A stretch of 64,000 nt of DNA, taken from positions 509,238-573,237 of the forward strand of contig NZ_JAPVBQ010000001.1 in NCBI RefSeq assembly GCF_026968045.1, written 5' to 3'. The translations under genes were made by a program, and so were the position numbers. Numbering within the stretch: position 1 is the first letter of the stretch; the number at the start of each line of letters is the position of its first letter. This DNA comes from Modestobacter sp. VKM Ac-2977 (GTDB lineage Bacteria; Actinomycetota; Actinomycetes; Mycobacteriales; Geodermatophilaceae). Under the pieces are notes generated by a model. That model worked only from the letters and a program-made list of their open reading frames with translations. It did no database searches and was not told where the DNA came from. This document shows, in pieces, positions 38,048 through 45,621 of this stretch.

Positions 38048-38539
38048 TCAGCTGCGGTAGGGGCGACGACGGAATGCCGCGATGACCTCGTCGACTGCAC
38101 GGGCGACCGCGGGCAGCTCCCGGTCGTACAAGAGCCCGCGGTCGATCTGCCCGGCTAGTTCGCGCAGCACGTCGGCCCACTCACCGTGCCGTGGCGCTCT
38201 CGGCTGCGCTGGAGGAGCTGGGGTGACGACGATGCGCTCGACGACTTCCACCGCGGACCGGCCCGATCCCGCGGCTCGTGTCTGCTCCCAGGCGCGATGC
38301 CGGCAGGTGGTCGAGCACCACTTGGGGATTGGACCTCGGGACCGCGGGGTTATCGGGCCGTGGCACCAGCCACAGGTGGTCGCTGCCGCACGCCTCGCCC
38401 GGCCGTCCGTAGAGGGCTGCGCCGAGTTCTTGGCCGCCGGTGGATCTCGTCGCACGGCCGCTCGCTCCTGTGCCGCTCGGCGCCGACGCTTTCCCTCCCG
38501 AGGCCGAGCCCGGTACTCGGGGGATCCCTTGCTGCTCAT
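38048..38539 (-). CDS. Zinc-ribbon protein of unknown function
   Basis: A 163-aa basic protein. Residues ~1-55 are Arg/Lys/Ala-rich. A zinc ribbon follows: CGWCHGPI with PKWCSTTCRHRAWEQ (CxxC and CxxxC), a form often seen in actinobacterial phages and integrative elements. The last 45 residues (WADVLRELAGQIDRGLLYDR) are helical. The start ATG 38539 gives MSSKGSPEYRARPREG. It may bind DNA or RNA of the element. It belongs to the left, int-proximal part. Confidence 0.75.
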   Translation of the reverse strand: MSSKGSPEYRARPREGKRRRRAAQERAAVRRDPPAAKNSAQPSTDGRARRAAATTCGWCHGPITPRSRGPIPKWCSTTCRHRAWEQTRAAGSGRSAVEVVERIVVTPAPPAQPRAPRHGEWADVLRELAGQIDRGLLYDRELPAVARAVDEVIAAFRRRPYRS

Positions 38540-39082
38540 GCCCCCAGCGTCTGGAGGAACGTGCATCAACACGTCACCACGAGTTCTCGGACCGACGGTG
38601 CAAGAGGTGTGTCGGACATGATCTTGCTTGTTCAGGGTGCCGCCTGATCGGGGTGACTGACCGATGGGTGTCCTTCGGGGTGAACACTTTCAAGGGCGCC
38701 TGCTCATGTTGAGGCCGACGCGCGTATCGGTTCGGTGCCGATCCGGGTCTCGTGCCCGGCAGCTGTTCTGGACCTGCGGTCGCCTGCGGGCTGCCTCGCT
38801 CCTATCGGGTTGGCGCCGCTACGGATTGCCGGCTTCACCCCGGCGGCCGGTCACCGCCGGTCGTCTCCTTCAGCGCGGCCGGTCGGCCTGGCTCGCCGCC
38901 GGCGGCGAGCCTCGGGCATGCCGCCCCGCCGTGGCGACGGTCGAACAACATAACGTCCTTTATGTTGTATCCGCGCAGTTCGCCTTTAGGCAGGGCGGTA
39001 GCGGTGTGTGCTCAAGGGAGCGAAGCAGCGAGTCACCTTGACCCCCAGTCACCCGCCTGAGCGTCATCGGTCGTTAGCGGGA
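38540..39082. other. Non-coding stretch holding a palindromic site
   Basis: These 543 bases hold no gene I can support; short plus-strand frames here lack conserved sequence and start signals. The notable feature is the palindromic site at 38945-38968. The end contains TCGTTAGCGGGATCAGTCGG, vaguely like the inverse of the intergenic repeats further right. Confidence 0.5.
38945..38968. repeat. Palindromic recombination-like site, copy 1
   Basis: Nine-base arms ACAACATAA and TTATGTTGT flank the 6-base centre CGTCCT. The central 14 bases (ATAACGTCCTTTAT) recur exactly at 40324-40337 in the same orientation. Arms with a short asymmetric centre resemble core sites of tyrosine recombinases. Confidence 0.55.
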
Positions 39083-39697
39083 TCAGTCGGTCGTTGGCGT
39101 GGGCAGGCCCAACTGCTGCCGCAACTTCCGGTGCTCGACGGCTGCGTCGGCCACGATGCCCTCGGGCCAGACGTGTTCTTGGTTGCTGTAAGTGATGTAG
39201 TTGCTCGGACTTGCCATTGTTTGCACGTTCAGGGGAAAGCTCCCCAGCTTCACCCAAGTTTGCCGGTGGTCTACCTGTGCTTCGACCGTCGCAGTTACTG
39301 GATGTCCGTGGAGTAGTGGCACGGGCGATGTGTTCATGGCGAACTCCACCATTCGTGTATCAACGGAGCGCCCAGTCACGCTGTAGGCGTGTGCAAAGTC
39401 CTCGACATCGTCGGCGTCAGTACGCAATGACCGGCGCAAGGTTCTGAAGTGCATGAGCGCTTCGTCGCCAACTTCTGACGCCAGGCGGAGTCGAAGGTCC
39501 GTTACGACGAGCGGTACGGCACCACTATTGAAGATGCTCAGTGGGATGCGCAGCGCCGCCTTGTTTCGATAGAGGTATCCCGAGAAGTTCTGCACCGGGT
39601 AGCAGGTGAGGTGTCCGCGGCGTGCTTGCAACCACCAGAAAGAAGTAGTGGTGAACAGTAGAGCGCAAGTTGAGATGATGATCGAAGCGAGCGCCAT
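39083..39697 (-). CDS. Membrane-anchored protein of unknown function
   Basis: A 204-aa protein with an N-terminal membrane helix (LASIIISTCALLFTTTSFWW) followed by a mostly beta domain with conserved-looking PLVVTDLRLRLASEVGDEAL and a His/Val-rich end. The start ATG 39697 has GGGAAG nine bases upstream; an ATG six codons earlier has a poorer site. Base composition is clearly less GC-rich than the flanking chromosome, indicating recent acquisition. No family is recognised. Together with the Rid gene it is bracketed by the two palindromic sites. Confidence 0.75.
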   Translation of the reverse strand: MALASIIISTCALLFTTTSFWWLQARRGHLTCYPVQNFSGYLYRNKAALRIPLSIFNSGAVPLVVTDLRLRLASEVGDEALMHFRTLRRSLRTDADDVEDFAHAYSVTGRSVDTRMVEFAMNTSPVPLLHGHPVTATVEAQVDHRQTWVKLGSFPLNVQTMASPSNYITYSNQEHVWPEGIVADAAVEHRKLRQQLGLPTPTTD

Positions 39698-39894
39698 GCG
39701 ATCAGCTTCCCGCATTCATTCTTCGATGTCCAGGTAGCTTTCCGGCGCCGACAATCGTGAGAGTTGCTGAGCTAATACGACGGATCAGATATTCCGTCGC
39801 GGTAGATCAGGCCCGGCTCTGATCCCGCCTTCGCACCCGGCAGGAGGGTCACCTCGGCCAGGCTGCCGGCTGACCAGCAGGGCAGGTGGACCTG

Positions 39895-40296
39895 CTACTC
39901 GACCAACGCGATTGCGTCGATCTCCACGAGCTGGTTCGCGTAGCCGAGGGCGGCGACACCGAGCAGAGTGCTCGGGGGCTCGTTTTCGGCGAAGGTGGCA
40001 TGGGTGACGTCCCAGGCGGCGACCAGGTCGGACTGGCGTGAGGACGCCACATAGATCGTCGTGCGCACCACCGTCGAGTAGCTTGCGCCGGCCTCCTCAA
40101 GCGCTGTCTGGAGGTTGGCTAACGCTCGCCTTGTCTGGGCCGCGACGTCTCCCACCTCGACGACCGCGCCAGTGAGGTCGATCGGGCACGCTCCGGCGCA
40201 GAAGACGATCTGAGTGTGGGCCGGGAGGACGGCGGCGTAGGCGTACTCGGCGACGGACGACAGCTTGGCCGTGCGGACGAAGCGAGCCTCCGGCAT
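39895..40296 (-). CDS. Rid (YjgF/YER057c/UK114) family protein
   Basis: A 133-aa homotrimer-forming protein. RidA proper hydrolyses reactive 2-aminoacrylate. Family segments are AGACPIDLTGAVVEVGDVAA, QTRRALANLQTALEEAGASY and VEIDAIALVE. The Arg that binds the substrate carboxylate in RidA (PARS motif) is replaced: the sequence is PPSTLLGV. The protein is therefore more likely one of the non-archetypal Rid subgroups with another substrate. AGGG precedes the ATG. It lies on a mobile element between two palindromic sites. Confidence 0.88.
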   Translation of the reverse strand: MPEARFVRTAKLSSVAEYAYAAVLPAHTQIVFCAGACPIDLTGAVVEVGDVAAQTRRALANLQTALEEAGASYSTVVRTTIYVASSRQSDLVAAWDVTHATFAENEPPSTLLGVAALGYANQLVEIDAIALVE

Positions 40297-40321
40297 GAGT
40301 CGACCCTAGCGACCGACCCGC

Positions 40322-40339
40322 AGATAACGTCCTTTATCT
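40322..40339. repeat. Palindromic recombination-like site, copy 2
   Basis: Arms AGATAA and TTATCT flank the centre CGTCCT, the same centre and inner arms as the site at 38945-38968. It sits 26 bases upstream of the Rid gene start and overlaps the stop codon of the DinB-family gene. Confidence 0.55.
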
Positions 40340-40910
40340 AACGGTCGCTGGCAGCCGTCCGTGCTGCGGCTTCGATGCGCAACCGGTGTGCCGCCCAGTC
40401 GTCGTCGGCCGTCTCCAGGTTGCTGGCGGCCACCTCGTCCAGCTGTTCGCGCAGGATGTCTGCATGACCGGCATGTCGGGTCGTTTCCGTCAGGACGTGC
40501 ACCATCACGTTGAACAGCTGGACGTCTGGCTGCGGCCACCAGGGCACGAAACCGGTCGCGTTGATCGGTAGGGCTTCGATCGTGACGTCGGCATGAGCGC
40601 ATGCCCGCCGGTAGCCGTCGAGGACGTCGCCGCGCGACTCCCGTTCGGTGACCCAGAGGGTGTCGCGGTTCGAGTAGTGCGGATCGCTGAAGTTCGGGAT
40701 CGGCTCGGGGTACGGCCGCCCGAAGATGTCACCGAGGTAGCGCGCTTCAGACAGGGTCAAGTGCTTGATCAAGCCGAGCACGTTGGTGCCCGTCCTCGTA
40801 AGGGGACGACGAACGTCGTACTCGGTGAGACCGTCGACCTTGCTGAGAATTGAATTGCGCACCGAACGCAGGTCGTCATGGAGGTACGTCTTCGCATCGT
40901 CGTCGTCCAC
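40338..40910 (-). CDS. DinB-superfamily protein
   Basis: A 190-aa four-helix protein of the DinB/DUF664 superfamily, whose members are metal-dependent thiol transferases or hydrolases of unknown substrate. Recognisable are DGLTEYDVRRPLTRTGTNVL, GLIKHLTLSEARYLGDIFGR (first metal His) and VHVLTETTRHAGHADILREQ (the HxxxH-type second and third ligands), with WAAHRLRIEAAART at the end. The start GTG 40910 has no Shine-Dalgarno and was chosen because the family begins there. The stop lies inside palindromic copy 2, so the present 3' end may have been shaped by recombination. Confidence 0.8.
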   Translation of the reverse strand: MDDDDAKTYLHDDLRSVRNSILSKVDGLTEYDVRRPLTRTGTNVLGLIKHLTLSEARYLGDIFGRPYPEPIPNFSDPHYSNRDTLWVTERESRGDVLDGYRRACAHADVTIEALPINATGFVPWWPQPDVQLFNVMVHVLTETTRHAGHADILREQLDEVAASNLETADDDWAAHRLRIEAAARTAASDR

Positions 40911-40962
40911 AGGCCGAGCATGGCACCGACGGTTCCGTGGGGACCCGCTTGTCCTGGTCAAC

Positions 40963-41870
40963 TCAGGTGTTCGGGGCAGCCAGCAAGGCTGTGACGTGCT
41001 CGTCGACGAGGCAACCGCAAGGTCGGGCGATTGCGACGATGACCGGCTCACGTTGCCCGCGGACGCGGGCGTACTGCTCCTCTACGCCGGTGGTCGGGCA
41101 AGTGCAGCTCGGGCAGCCAGGTGAGTGGCCGGCCGGCCAGTCGAGTGCCTCCAGCTCTTCCCCGCCGCGGCGCCCCGTCCGCCCCAGCAACTGGATCGCC
41201 GGGAGCACTGTCAGGTCCGCGGACGAGACGGGCGCCGGCTCGGCCGCTTGGGCCGCTGGCTCTGGCAGCTCCAGGACGGTCTGCTCAGCATGGGTGCCGG
41301 CCCCCACCGGGTCGGTTGGGGTGGCAGGCGCTTGCGCCAGTGCGCGCACCAGGGAACTGCGGCCAACACCCGAAGTGGCCGCAATCTGGATCAGCGTCAT
41401 GCCCCGGGCGCGCATCGCCTGCGCGGCGGTGAGCCGCTCGGAGGTCATGACGGTGGGGCGTCCGCCGGCCCGGCCGCGGGCTCGGGCGGCGACGAGACCG
41501 GCGCGGGTGCGTTCGCTGATCAGGCGTCGTTCCATCTGCGCGACGGCGGCGAAGATGTGGAAGACGAGTTCCCCGCCGACGGTGGTGGTGTCGATGGCTT
41601 CGGTCAGGGACCGGAACTGGATTCCGCGGGCACCGAGGTCGTTGACGATGGTGGTGAGGTCGGCGACCGAGCGGCCGAGCCGGTCGATCCGCCACACCGC
41701 CAGGGTGTCTCCGGGGCGTAGGAAGTCCAGGCAGGCGATTAGCTGTGGGCGGGCGGCGGTGGCGCCGGAGGCGTAGTCGGTGAACACCCGCACCGCCCGG
41801 CGGCGGTCAGCGCGTCATGTTGCAGCGCCGGGTCCTGCTCGAGGGTGGACACCCGGGCGTAGCCGACCAT
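40963..41870 (-). pseudogene. Serine recombinase (resolvase/invertase), frameshifted
   Basis: The N terminus, from ATG 41870, reads MVGYARVSTLEQDPALQHDA and contains the catalytic Ser of the resolvase family. About 25 codons in, the frame shifts: the original frame stops within about 20 codons, while the rest of the protein continues in another frame from about 41793 (RVFTDYASGATAARPQLIAC, RIDRLGRSVADLTTIVNDLG, IFAAVAQMERRLISERTRAG). It has a recombinase HTH (RGMTLIQIAATSGVGRSSLV) and a Cys-containing C-terminal extension of about 110 residues (GCPSCTCP). Without frameshifting the protein has no nucleophile. A sequencing error or programmed frameshift cannot be excluded. As it stands it is inactive. 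Confidence 0.8.
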
Positions 41871-42223
41871 GTTCACGCGCGCAGGTTAGCGGGAGCGGCC
41901 CACAAACGTCAGGGGTCGCCGGATTCGGTCCGTTGATTTCGGGCACGGGTTTTGGGCCGGTTGACTCATCGGCTGGCCTGCGGAAACGCCCGACGGGTTA
42001 AGGGGTGCGCGAAGAGGCCCAGAAACGGGTGGTTGTGAGCCGCGGTTTCGGAACCCCTTTCTGGTCACGCAGAGCGACACGGCCGATTTCTGCTAGTCGC
42101 TCCTCGTTCTCTCGGCAGGGGCCCTCGCCACCGACATGCCCCTTCTGTCGGAGCCGCTGGACACCGTGCATAGAGGCTGTCGTCCGGGTGTAACGCAGGA
42201 GTGGCATCCGGCCATGAGGGGGT
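41871..42223. other. Non-coding stretch with repeat and promoter of the ECF sigma gene
   Basis: These 353 bases separate the recombinase remnant from the sigma gene. The region holds the first 83-bp repeat (42024-42106) and presumably the sigma-gene promoter in its last 100 bases. No coding sequence is supported. Confidence 0.6.
42024..42106 (+). repeat. 83-bp direct repeat, left copy
   Basis: It begins AACGGGTGGTTGTGAGCCGC and matches 43875-43957 at 79 of 83 positions in the same orientation. The two copies bracket exactly the ECF sigma and partner genes. Confidence 0.9.
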
Positions 42224-42775
42224 GTGAGCGAGATGGGGCAGGCGGAGGAGCGGTTCAGCGCGGTCTATGCCGCGCACTACGGCCGCGTGCTCGCGTTCTG
42301 TCTGCGGCGGGCCGTGCCGGACGCTGCTCGGGACGCTGCGGCGGAGACGTTCCTCGTTGCCTGGCGGCGCCTCGATGACCTGCCTGCTGAACCGCTTCCG
42401 TACCTGATGAAGACAGCTGGCTTCGTGCTCCGCGACCAGAGCCGATCGAGCCGCCGCCAGGACCGGGTGGCTGCGCGCATCTCAGACACCCCGTCTCCTG
42501 CGATGCCTGATCACGGGGAGGCGGTTGCAGCCTCGGTCGACGTGGAGCGGGTGCTGCAGCGGCTCAGCCCCTCGGATCGGGAACTGCTGATGCTCAGCGC
42601 CTGGGACGACCTCGACGCCGCAGCGATCGGTGCGGTCGTGGGCTGCTCGACGGCCACGGCACGGGTGCGGCTGCACCGTGCGCGCCGACGCTTCGCCCAT
42701 CAACTTCAGCAGCTCACCGGGGCCCTCGACGTCCAGGTCCCTGCATCCAGTCGAACCACGAGGGAGACAGCGTGA
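42224..42775 (+). CDS. ECF-type RNA polymerase sigma factor
   Basis: A 183-aa sigma factor with region 2 (AVYAAHYGRVLAFCLRRAVP, ETFLVAWRRLDDLPAEPLPY, FVLRDQSRSSRRQ) and region 4 (LQRLSPSDRELLMLSAWDDL, AIGAVVGCSTATARVRLHRA). It starts at GTG 42224 or ATG 42233; GAGGGGG lies just upstream and spacing favours the ATG. Its stop overlaps the GTG of the membrane-bound partner gene (GTGA). The pair forms a complete sigma/regulator module, flanked by 83-bp direct repeats within the mobile element. Confidence 0.92.
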   Translation: MSEMGQAEERFSAVYAAHYGRVLAFCLRRAVPDAARDAAAETFLVAWRRLDDLPAEPLPYLMKTAGFVLRDQSRSSRRQDRVAARISDTPSPAMPDHGEAVAASVDVERVLQRLSPSDRELLMLSAWDDLDAAAIGAVVGCSTATARVRLHRARRRFAHQLQQLTGALDVQVPASSRTTRETA

Positions 42776-43815
42776 ACCAGCAGCGGTACGCCGATCAGGT
42801 GCTGCGCGCGGCCGATCCCGCCGCTGGTGACACCCCTGAGCTCGACGACCGGGCGAGGACGGACCTGGCGCGTATCCTGGCCACCCCGCGCCAGACCCCG
42901 ACCGCCGCCCCAGTGGGTCACCGCCGCCGTGGCCTGCACATCAGCATCCCGCGCCCGCGGCTGACCTTCACGGTCCTGGCAGCTGCCGTGCTGGCCGTGG
43001 TGGCAATCGCGCTGACGACTGTCCTCCCCAGTGGCGGTGGACGAGGCGCCTACGCCGCGACCCCCGCTGAGCTCACGGTCCTCGACACGTCGGCATTTGC
43101 AGCTGCTGGGATGGACCCGACCGCGACGGCCCCGCAGCTGCTGGAGACCATCGCCGAGCGGGCGGCGGCGCTACCGGACGACACCAGTGCCGGCCGGTAC
43201 GCGCGCATCCGCACCGAAAGCTGGGACCTCTTCACCCAGGTGGACGGGGAACAGGTCACCAGCGAGGTGGTCCCCCAGGCGACGACAACGTGGACTGCAG
43301 CAGATGGCAGCGGCCAGACCATCCGCTCTTACCTCTGGCCAGACGGCGACACCGATACCGAGACGACCGAATGGCCGGCCGGACGGACCTTGGCGTGGCC
43401 ACTCGGCTCGCTGTCCAGCGACCCCGATGTCCTCGCGCAGCAGCTCGAGGAGGCACACCCGGTGGCGAACGGCCCGGCCGAGCGGCTGGTCGCCGTCCAA
43501 GACCTGTACCGGGAGCAGCCGCTGACCCCGCAGGTCCGCGCCGCGGTGCTCCGGTACCTGGCTGCCACGCCGGGGCTGGAGGTGACCGGCATGGTGCTGG
43601 ACCGAGCCGGGCGCACCGGCCTGGCCATCCACCTGGACAACGACCTGGGTGGGCTGCCCAACCGCGAGACGATGGTCATCGATCCTGCCGACGGCAGGGT
43701 GTTGGCCGCGGAGACCCGGCTCACCGAGACCGCCGGCGCGCTGAACGTCCGGGTCCCAGCGGTGATCAGCTACGAGAGCTACCTCGAAGCGTCCTACGTG
43801 AACGACGTCAACTAA
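42772..43815 (+). CDS. CU044_5270-type membrane partner of the ECF sigma
   Basis: A 347-aa single-pass membrane protein. The cytoplasmic N terminus (~60 residues: YADQVLRAADPAAGDTPELD) would be the sigma-binding part. The helix FTVLAAAVLAVVAIALTTVL spans residues ~65-84. The external domain (VLRYLAATPGLEVTGMVLDR, AIHLDNDLGGLPNRETMVID) matches the CU044_5270 family that accompanies such sigma factors in actinobacteria. The likely role is an anti-sigma or signal-sensing regulator, from family context. It has no zinc-binding anti-sigma motif. Confidence 0.85.
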   Translation: MNQQRYADQVLRAADPAAGDTPELDDRARTDLARILATPRQTPTAAPVGHRRRGLHISIPRPRLTFTVLAAAVLAVVAIALTTVLPSGGGRGAYAATPAELTVLDTSAFAAAGMDPTATAPQLLETIAERAAALPDDTSAGRYARIRTESWDLFTQVDGEQVTSEVVPQATTTWTAADGSGQTIRSYLWPDGDTDTETTEWPAGRTLAWPLGSLSSDPDVLAQQLEEAHPVANGPAERLVAVQDLYREQPLTPQVRAAVLRYLAATPGLEVTGMVLDRAGRTGLAIHLDNDLGGLPNRETMVIDPADGRVLAAETRLTETAGALNVRVPAVISYESYLEASYVNDVN

Positions 43816-43840
43816 AAGCTGTTGGGCATCGGTGCTCGGC

Positions 43841-43894
43841 GGCCCGAAAACCGTCGGGTTTCGGTCAGTCCGCTAACGGGTGGTTGTGAGCCGC
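43841..43894 (+). repeat. Intergenic repeat, copy A
   Basis: A 54-base unit starting GGCCCGAAAACCGTCGGG and ending GGTTGTGAGCCGC. It matches copy C (44835-44888) at 47 of 54 positions and partly matches copy B. The right part merges into the second 83-bp repeat. Confidence 0.75.
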
Positions 43895-43957
43895 GGTTTC
43901 GGAACCCCTTTCTGGTCACACAGAGCGACACGGCCGTTTTCCGCTAGTCGCTCTTCG
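43875..43957 (+). repeat. 83-bp direct repeat, right copy
   Basis: The second copy of the repeat at 42024-42106, with four substitutions and no gap. It starts 60 bases after the stop codon of the sigma partner gene. Confidence 0.9.
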
Positions 43958-43964
43958 CTTCCCC

Positions 43965-44010
43965 GGCCCGAGACGATCGGATAGTGGTCAGTCCGCTCAC
44001 GGGTGTTTGT
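43965..44010 (+). repeat. Intergenic repeat, copy B (diverged)
   Basis: It reads GGCCCGAGACGATCGGATAG then TGGTCAGTCCGCTCACGGGT, a degenerate version of copies A and C, directly after the 83-bp repeat and before the next gene's 3' end. Confidence 0.6.
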
Positions 44011-44075
44011 GGTCGGGTCCTTCGATCAGGACGTACGCCTAGCGTCCAATCGCTAGAGAACGGGGCTGGCGCCGG

Positions 44076-44741
44076 TCAACGTCGCAGGCTGGACTCGAAC
44101 GCCCGCCGCAGGATCAGCTCCCCCGTGGTCGGATCGGCGGCTGCCGGGTCCGAGCACACCACGGCTCCCGGTGCCAAGAGGTGCCACCAGCTGCCTTTGA
44201 CCTCCAGTACGACGGCGCTGGCTCGCACCGCCCCGAAGTCCACCCGCCGGTCGAAGGCGACGTCCTCGGCGACTTGACGGACCAGCCGGTACGGGAAGCT
44301 GCCTTTCCGTTCGTCGCGCTGTTCGAGCGAGAGCTGATTCACCCAGCGGTGCGCGTGCGGAAAAGTTTCGACCGCGGCCCGCTGCAGCGCTGGACGGTCA
44401 GCGAGGGCAGCGAAATCCGGCGGCGACCCGGCCTGCTCGCGCCGCGCTTGCAGCGTCTCCCGTACCGCCGACATGCCCGGGTCCGCAGGCTCCTCCTGCA
44501 TCTGCACTTGGAAGCCGAGCACGGTCGCCCACCAATCGGTCCACTGCTGCCCCGCCTCCTTGCGCTCCTCGGTAGAGAGCAGACCGCGGTGGTCCGGGAT
44601 CGTGCCGGAAAGCGGCGGCGGCACCGCTGGCCCTGGCAGCACCGGCAACCCAAGGGCGTCACGGATGAACAGGGCGACGTGCGACATTTCGTCGCGGTCA
44701 GATTCGGCGAACCGCCACGACGTTGTTCCGGCGAACTTCAC
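44076..44741 (-). CDS. Protein of unknown function on the mobile element
   Basis: A 221-aa soluble protein starting MKFAGTTSWRFAESDRDE from GTG 44741, with GGGAGG eight bases upstream. It has a Trp-rich centre (QQWTDWWATVLGFQVQMQ), a helix LADRPALQRAAVETFPHAHR and a C-terminal strand region VRASAVVLEVKGSWWHLLAP. No signal peptide, membrane helix or known catalytic motif is present. I do not recognise the family. It is flanked by intergenic repeats B and C. Confidence 0.7.
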   Translation of the reverse strand: MKFAGTTSWRFAESDRDEMSHVALFIRDALGLPVLPGPAVPPPLSGTIPDHRGLLSTEERKEAGQQWTDWWATVLGFQVQMQEEPADPGMSAVRETLQARREQAGSPPDFAALADRPALQRAAVETFPHAHRWVNQLSLEQRDERKGSFPYRLVRQVAEDVAFDRRVDFGAVRASAVVLEVKGSWWHLLAPGAVVCSDPAAADPTTGELILRRAFESSLRR

Positions 44742-44834
44742 AACCTGCCTCCCTTAGACGTGGACACGCTCTCGCAACGCACCGCCGCCGTCTAGCGGAC
44801 GCGCAGCGCGGCCTCAGCCCCGCCAGGGCTCGCC

Positions 44835-44888
44835 GGCCCGAAGACGGTCGGGTAGCGGTCAGTCCGGTAACGGGCGGTTGTAAGCCGC
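44835..44888 (+). repeat. Intergenic repeat, copy C
   Basis: A 54-base unit starting GGCCCGAAGACGGTCGGG, containing GGTCAGTCCGGTAACGGG and ending GGTTGTAAGCCGC. A short further copy of the central part (GGTCAGTCCGGTTTGCGGG) follows at 44923-44941. Confidence 0.75.
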
Positions 44889-44997
44889 TTGGGATCCCGT
44901 AGACGAGGAGGGATCTGGCACTGGTCAGTCCGGTTTGCGGGCATCCTCGCTCTTCCCCTTGGTCGTGGCGGAGCGTTGCAAGTGTCAAGATCGCCGC

Positions 44998-45621
44998 ATG
45001 GAGGTCTTGGGCACGGTCACCGCGGGGCTGGCGGGTGCATGTGTGGATGAGCGGGGGCGCCTGATCGAGCATTTCCTGCTCGACTACGCCAGCCGTGCAG
45101 CTCGGATCGTTGATCTCGTGCGGTTGGGGAAGCTCGACAACGACAGCGACGCCATCCATGTCGATGCAGGTCCGGTCGGTTGGGCGCCGCTGGACGACGC
45201 TGCACGAGCACTGGCCGAGCAGCCGATGACTCTGGACTCGTGGATCGTCAGTGGGTCCTCGGGCCAGCTTGCTGTGGTCGAGGACCTTGTAAGCACTGGT
45301 GTTTGGAGTCAAGAAGTGACTCCCGTACGTCGCCAGCGCCGGTATGAGACTGGTCGGCCGCGTGATCAGTGGGGTCGGACTGCCGAACGCCGCCTCATCC
45401 GTCCACTAGCGCCCGAGCCGGCCTCGGAACGAGATGCGGCGGTCACCCTTCTGGCCAGCGCGGCTGGCTTGGGCGACGGGGACCATGACGCGGACACGCT
45501 CCTCGTACGCACGGGGGTGGCGCGCTGGGTCTGCGAGCTGGCGTGGCAGATGATCAGCCAGGAGCGGGCGAAAAACTTGGACGCTTTCGGGACCATGCGG
45601 GCTGGAAAGATCACGGGCTGA
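44998..45621 (+). CDS. GPP34 (GOLPH3-like) family protein
   Basis: A 207-aa protein resembling the GPP34 family, known in eukaryotes as the phosphoinositide-binding GOLPH3/Vps74 and common but uncharacterised in actinobacteria. Typical are the N-terminal helices RLIEHFLLDYASRAARIVDL, the beta segment VRLGKLDNDSDAIHVDAGPV with PLDDAARALAEQP, and SSGQLAVVEDLVSTGVW. The end VARWVCELAWQMISQERAKN is more divergent. No Shine-Dalgarno is seen. Bacterial members may bind membranes or affect polyamine/antibiotic regulation; the role here is unknown. It lies between intergenic repeats. Confidence 0.7.
   Translation: MEVLGTVTAGLAGACVDERGRLIEHFLLDYASRAARIVDLVRLGKLDNDSDAIHVDAGPVGWAPLDDAARALAEQPMTLDSWIVSGSSGQLAVVEDLVSTGVWSQEVTPVRRQRRYETGRPRDQWGRTAERRLIRPLAPEPASERDAAVTLLASAAGLGDGDHDADTLLVRTGVARWVCELAWQMISQERAKNLDAFGTMRAGKITG

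Noticed and set aside
38573-39060. Several overlapping plus-strand open frames in the left part of the element
   Set aside because: Arg/Cys/Ser-rich translations with no domain, no ribosome sites and mutually overlapping frames; best explained as non-coding.
40963-41793. Annotating only the downstream frame as a complete 276-aa recombinase
   Set aside because: It lacks the catalytic serine segment, which is found just upstream in another frame; the locus is better described as one frameshifted gene.
43841-44888. Interpretation of the intergenic repeats as canonical integron attC sites
   Set aside because: I could not find paired RYYYAAC/GTTRRRY core sites in the right arrangement, no integron integrase is present, and cargo genes point in both directions.
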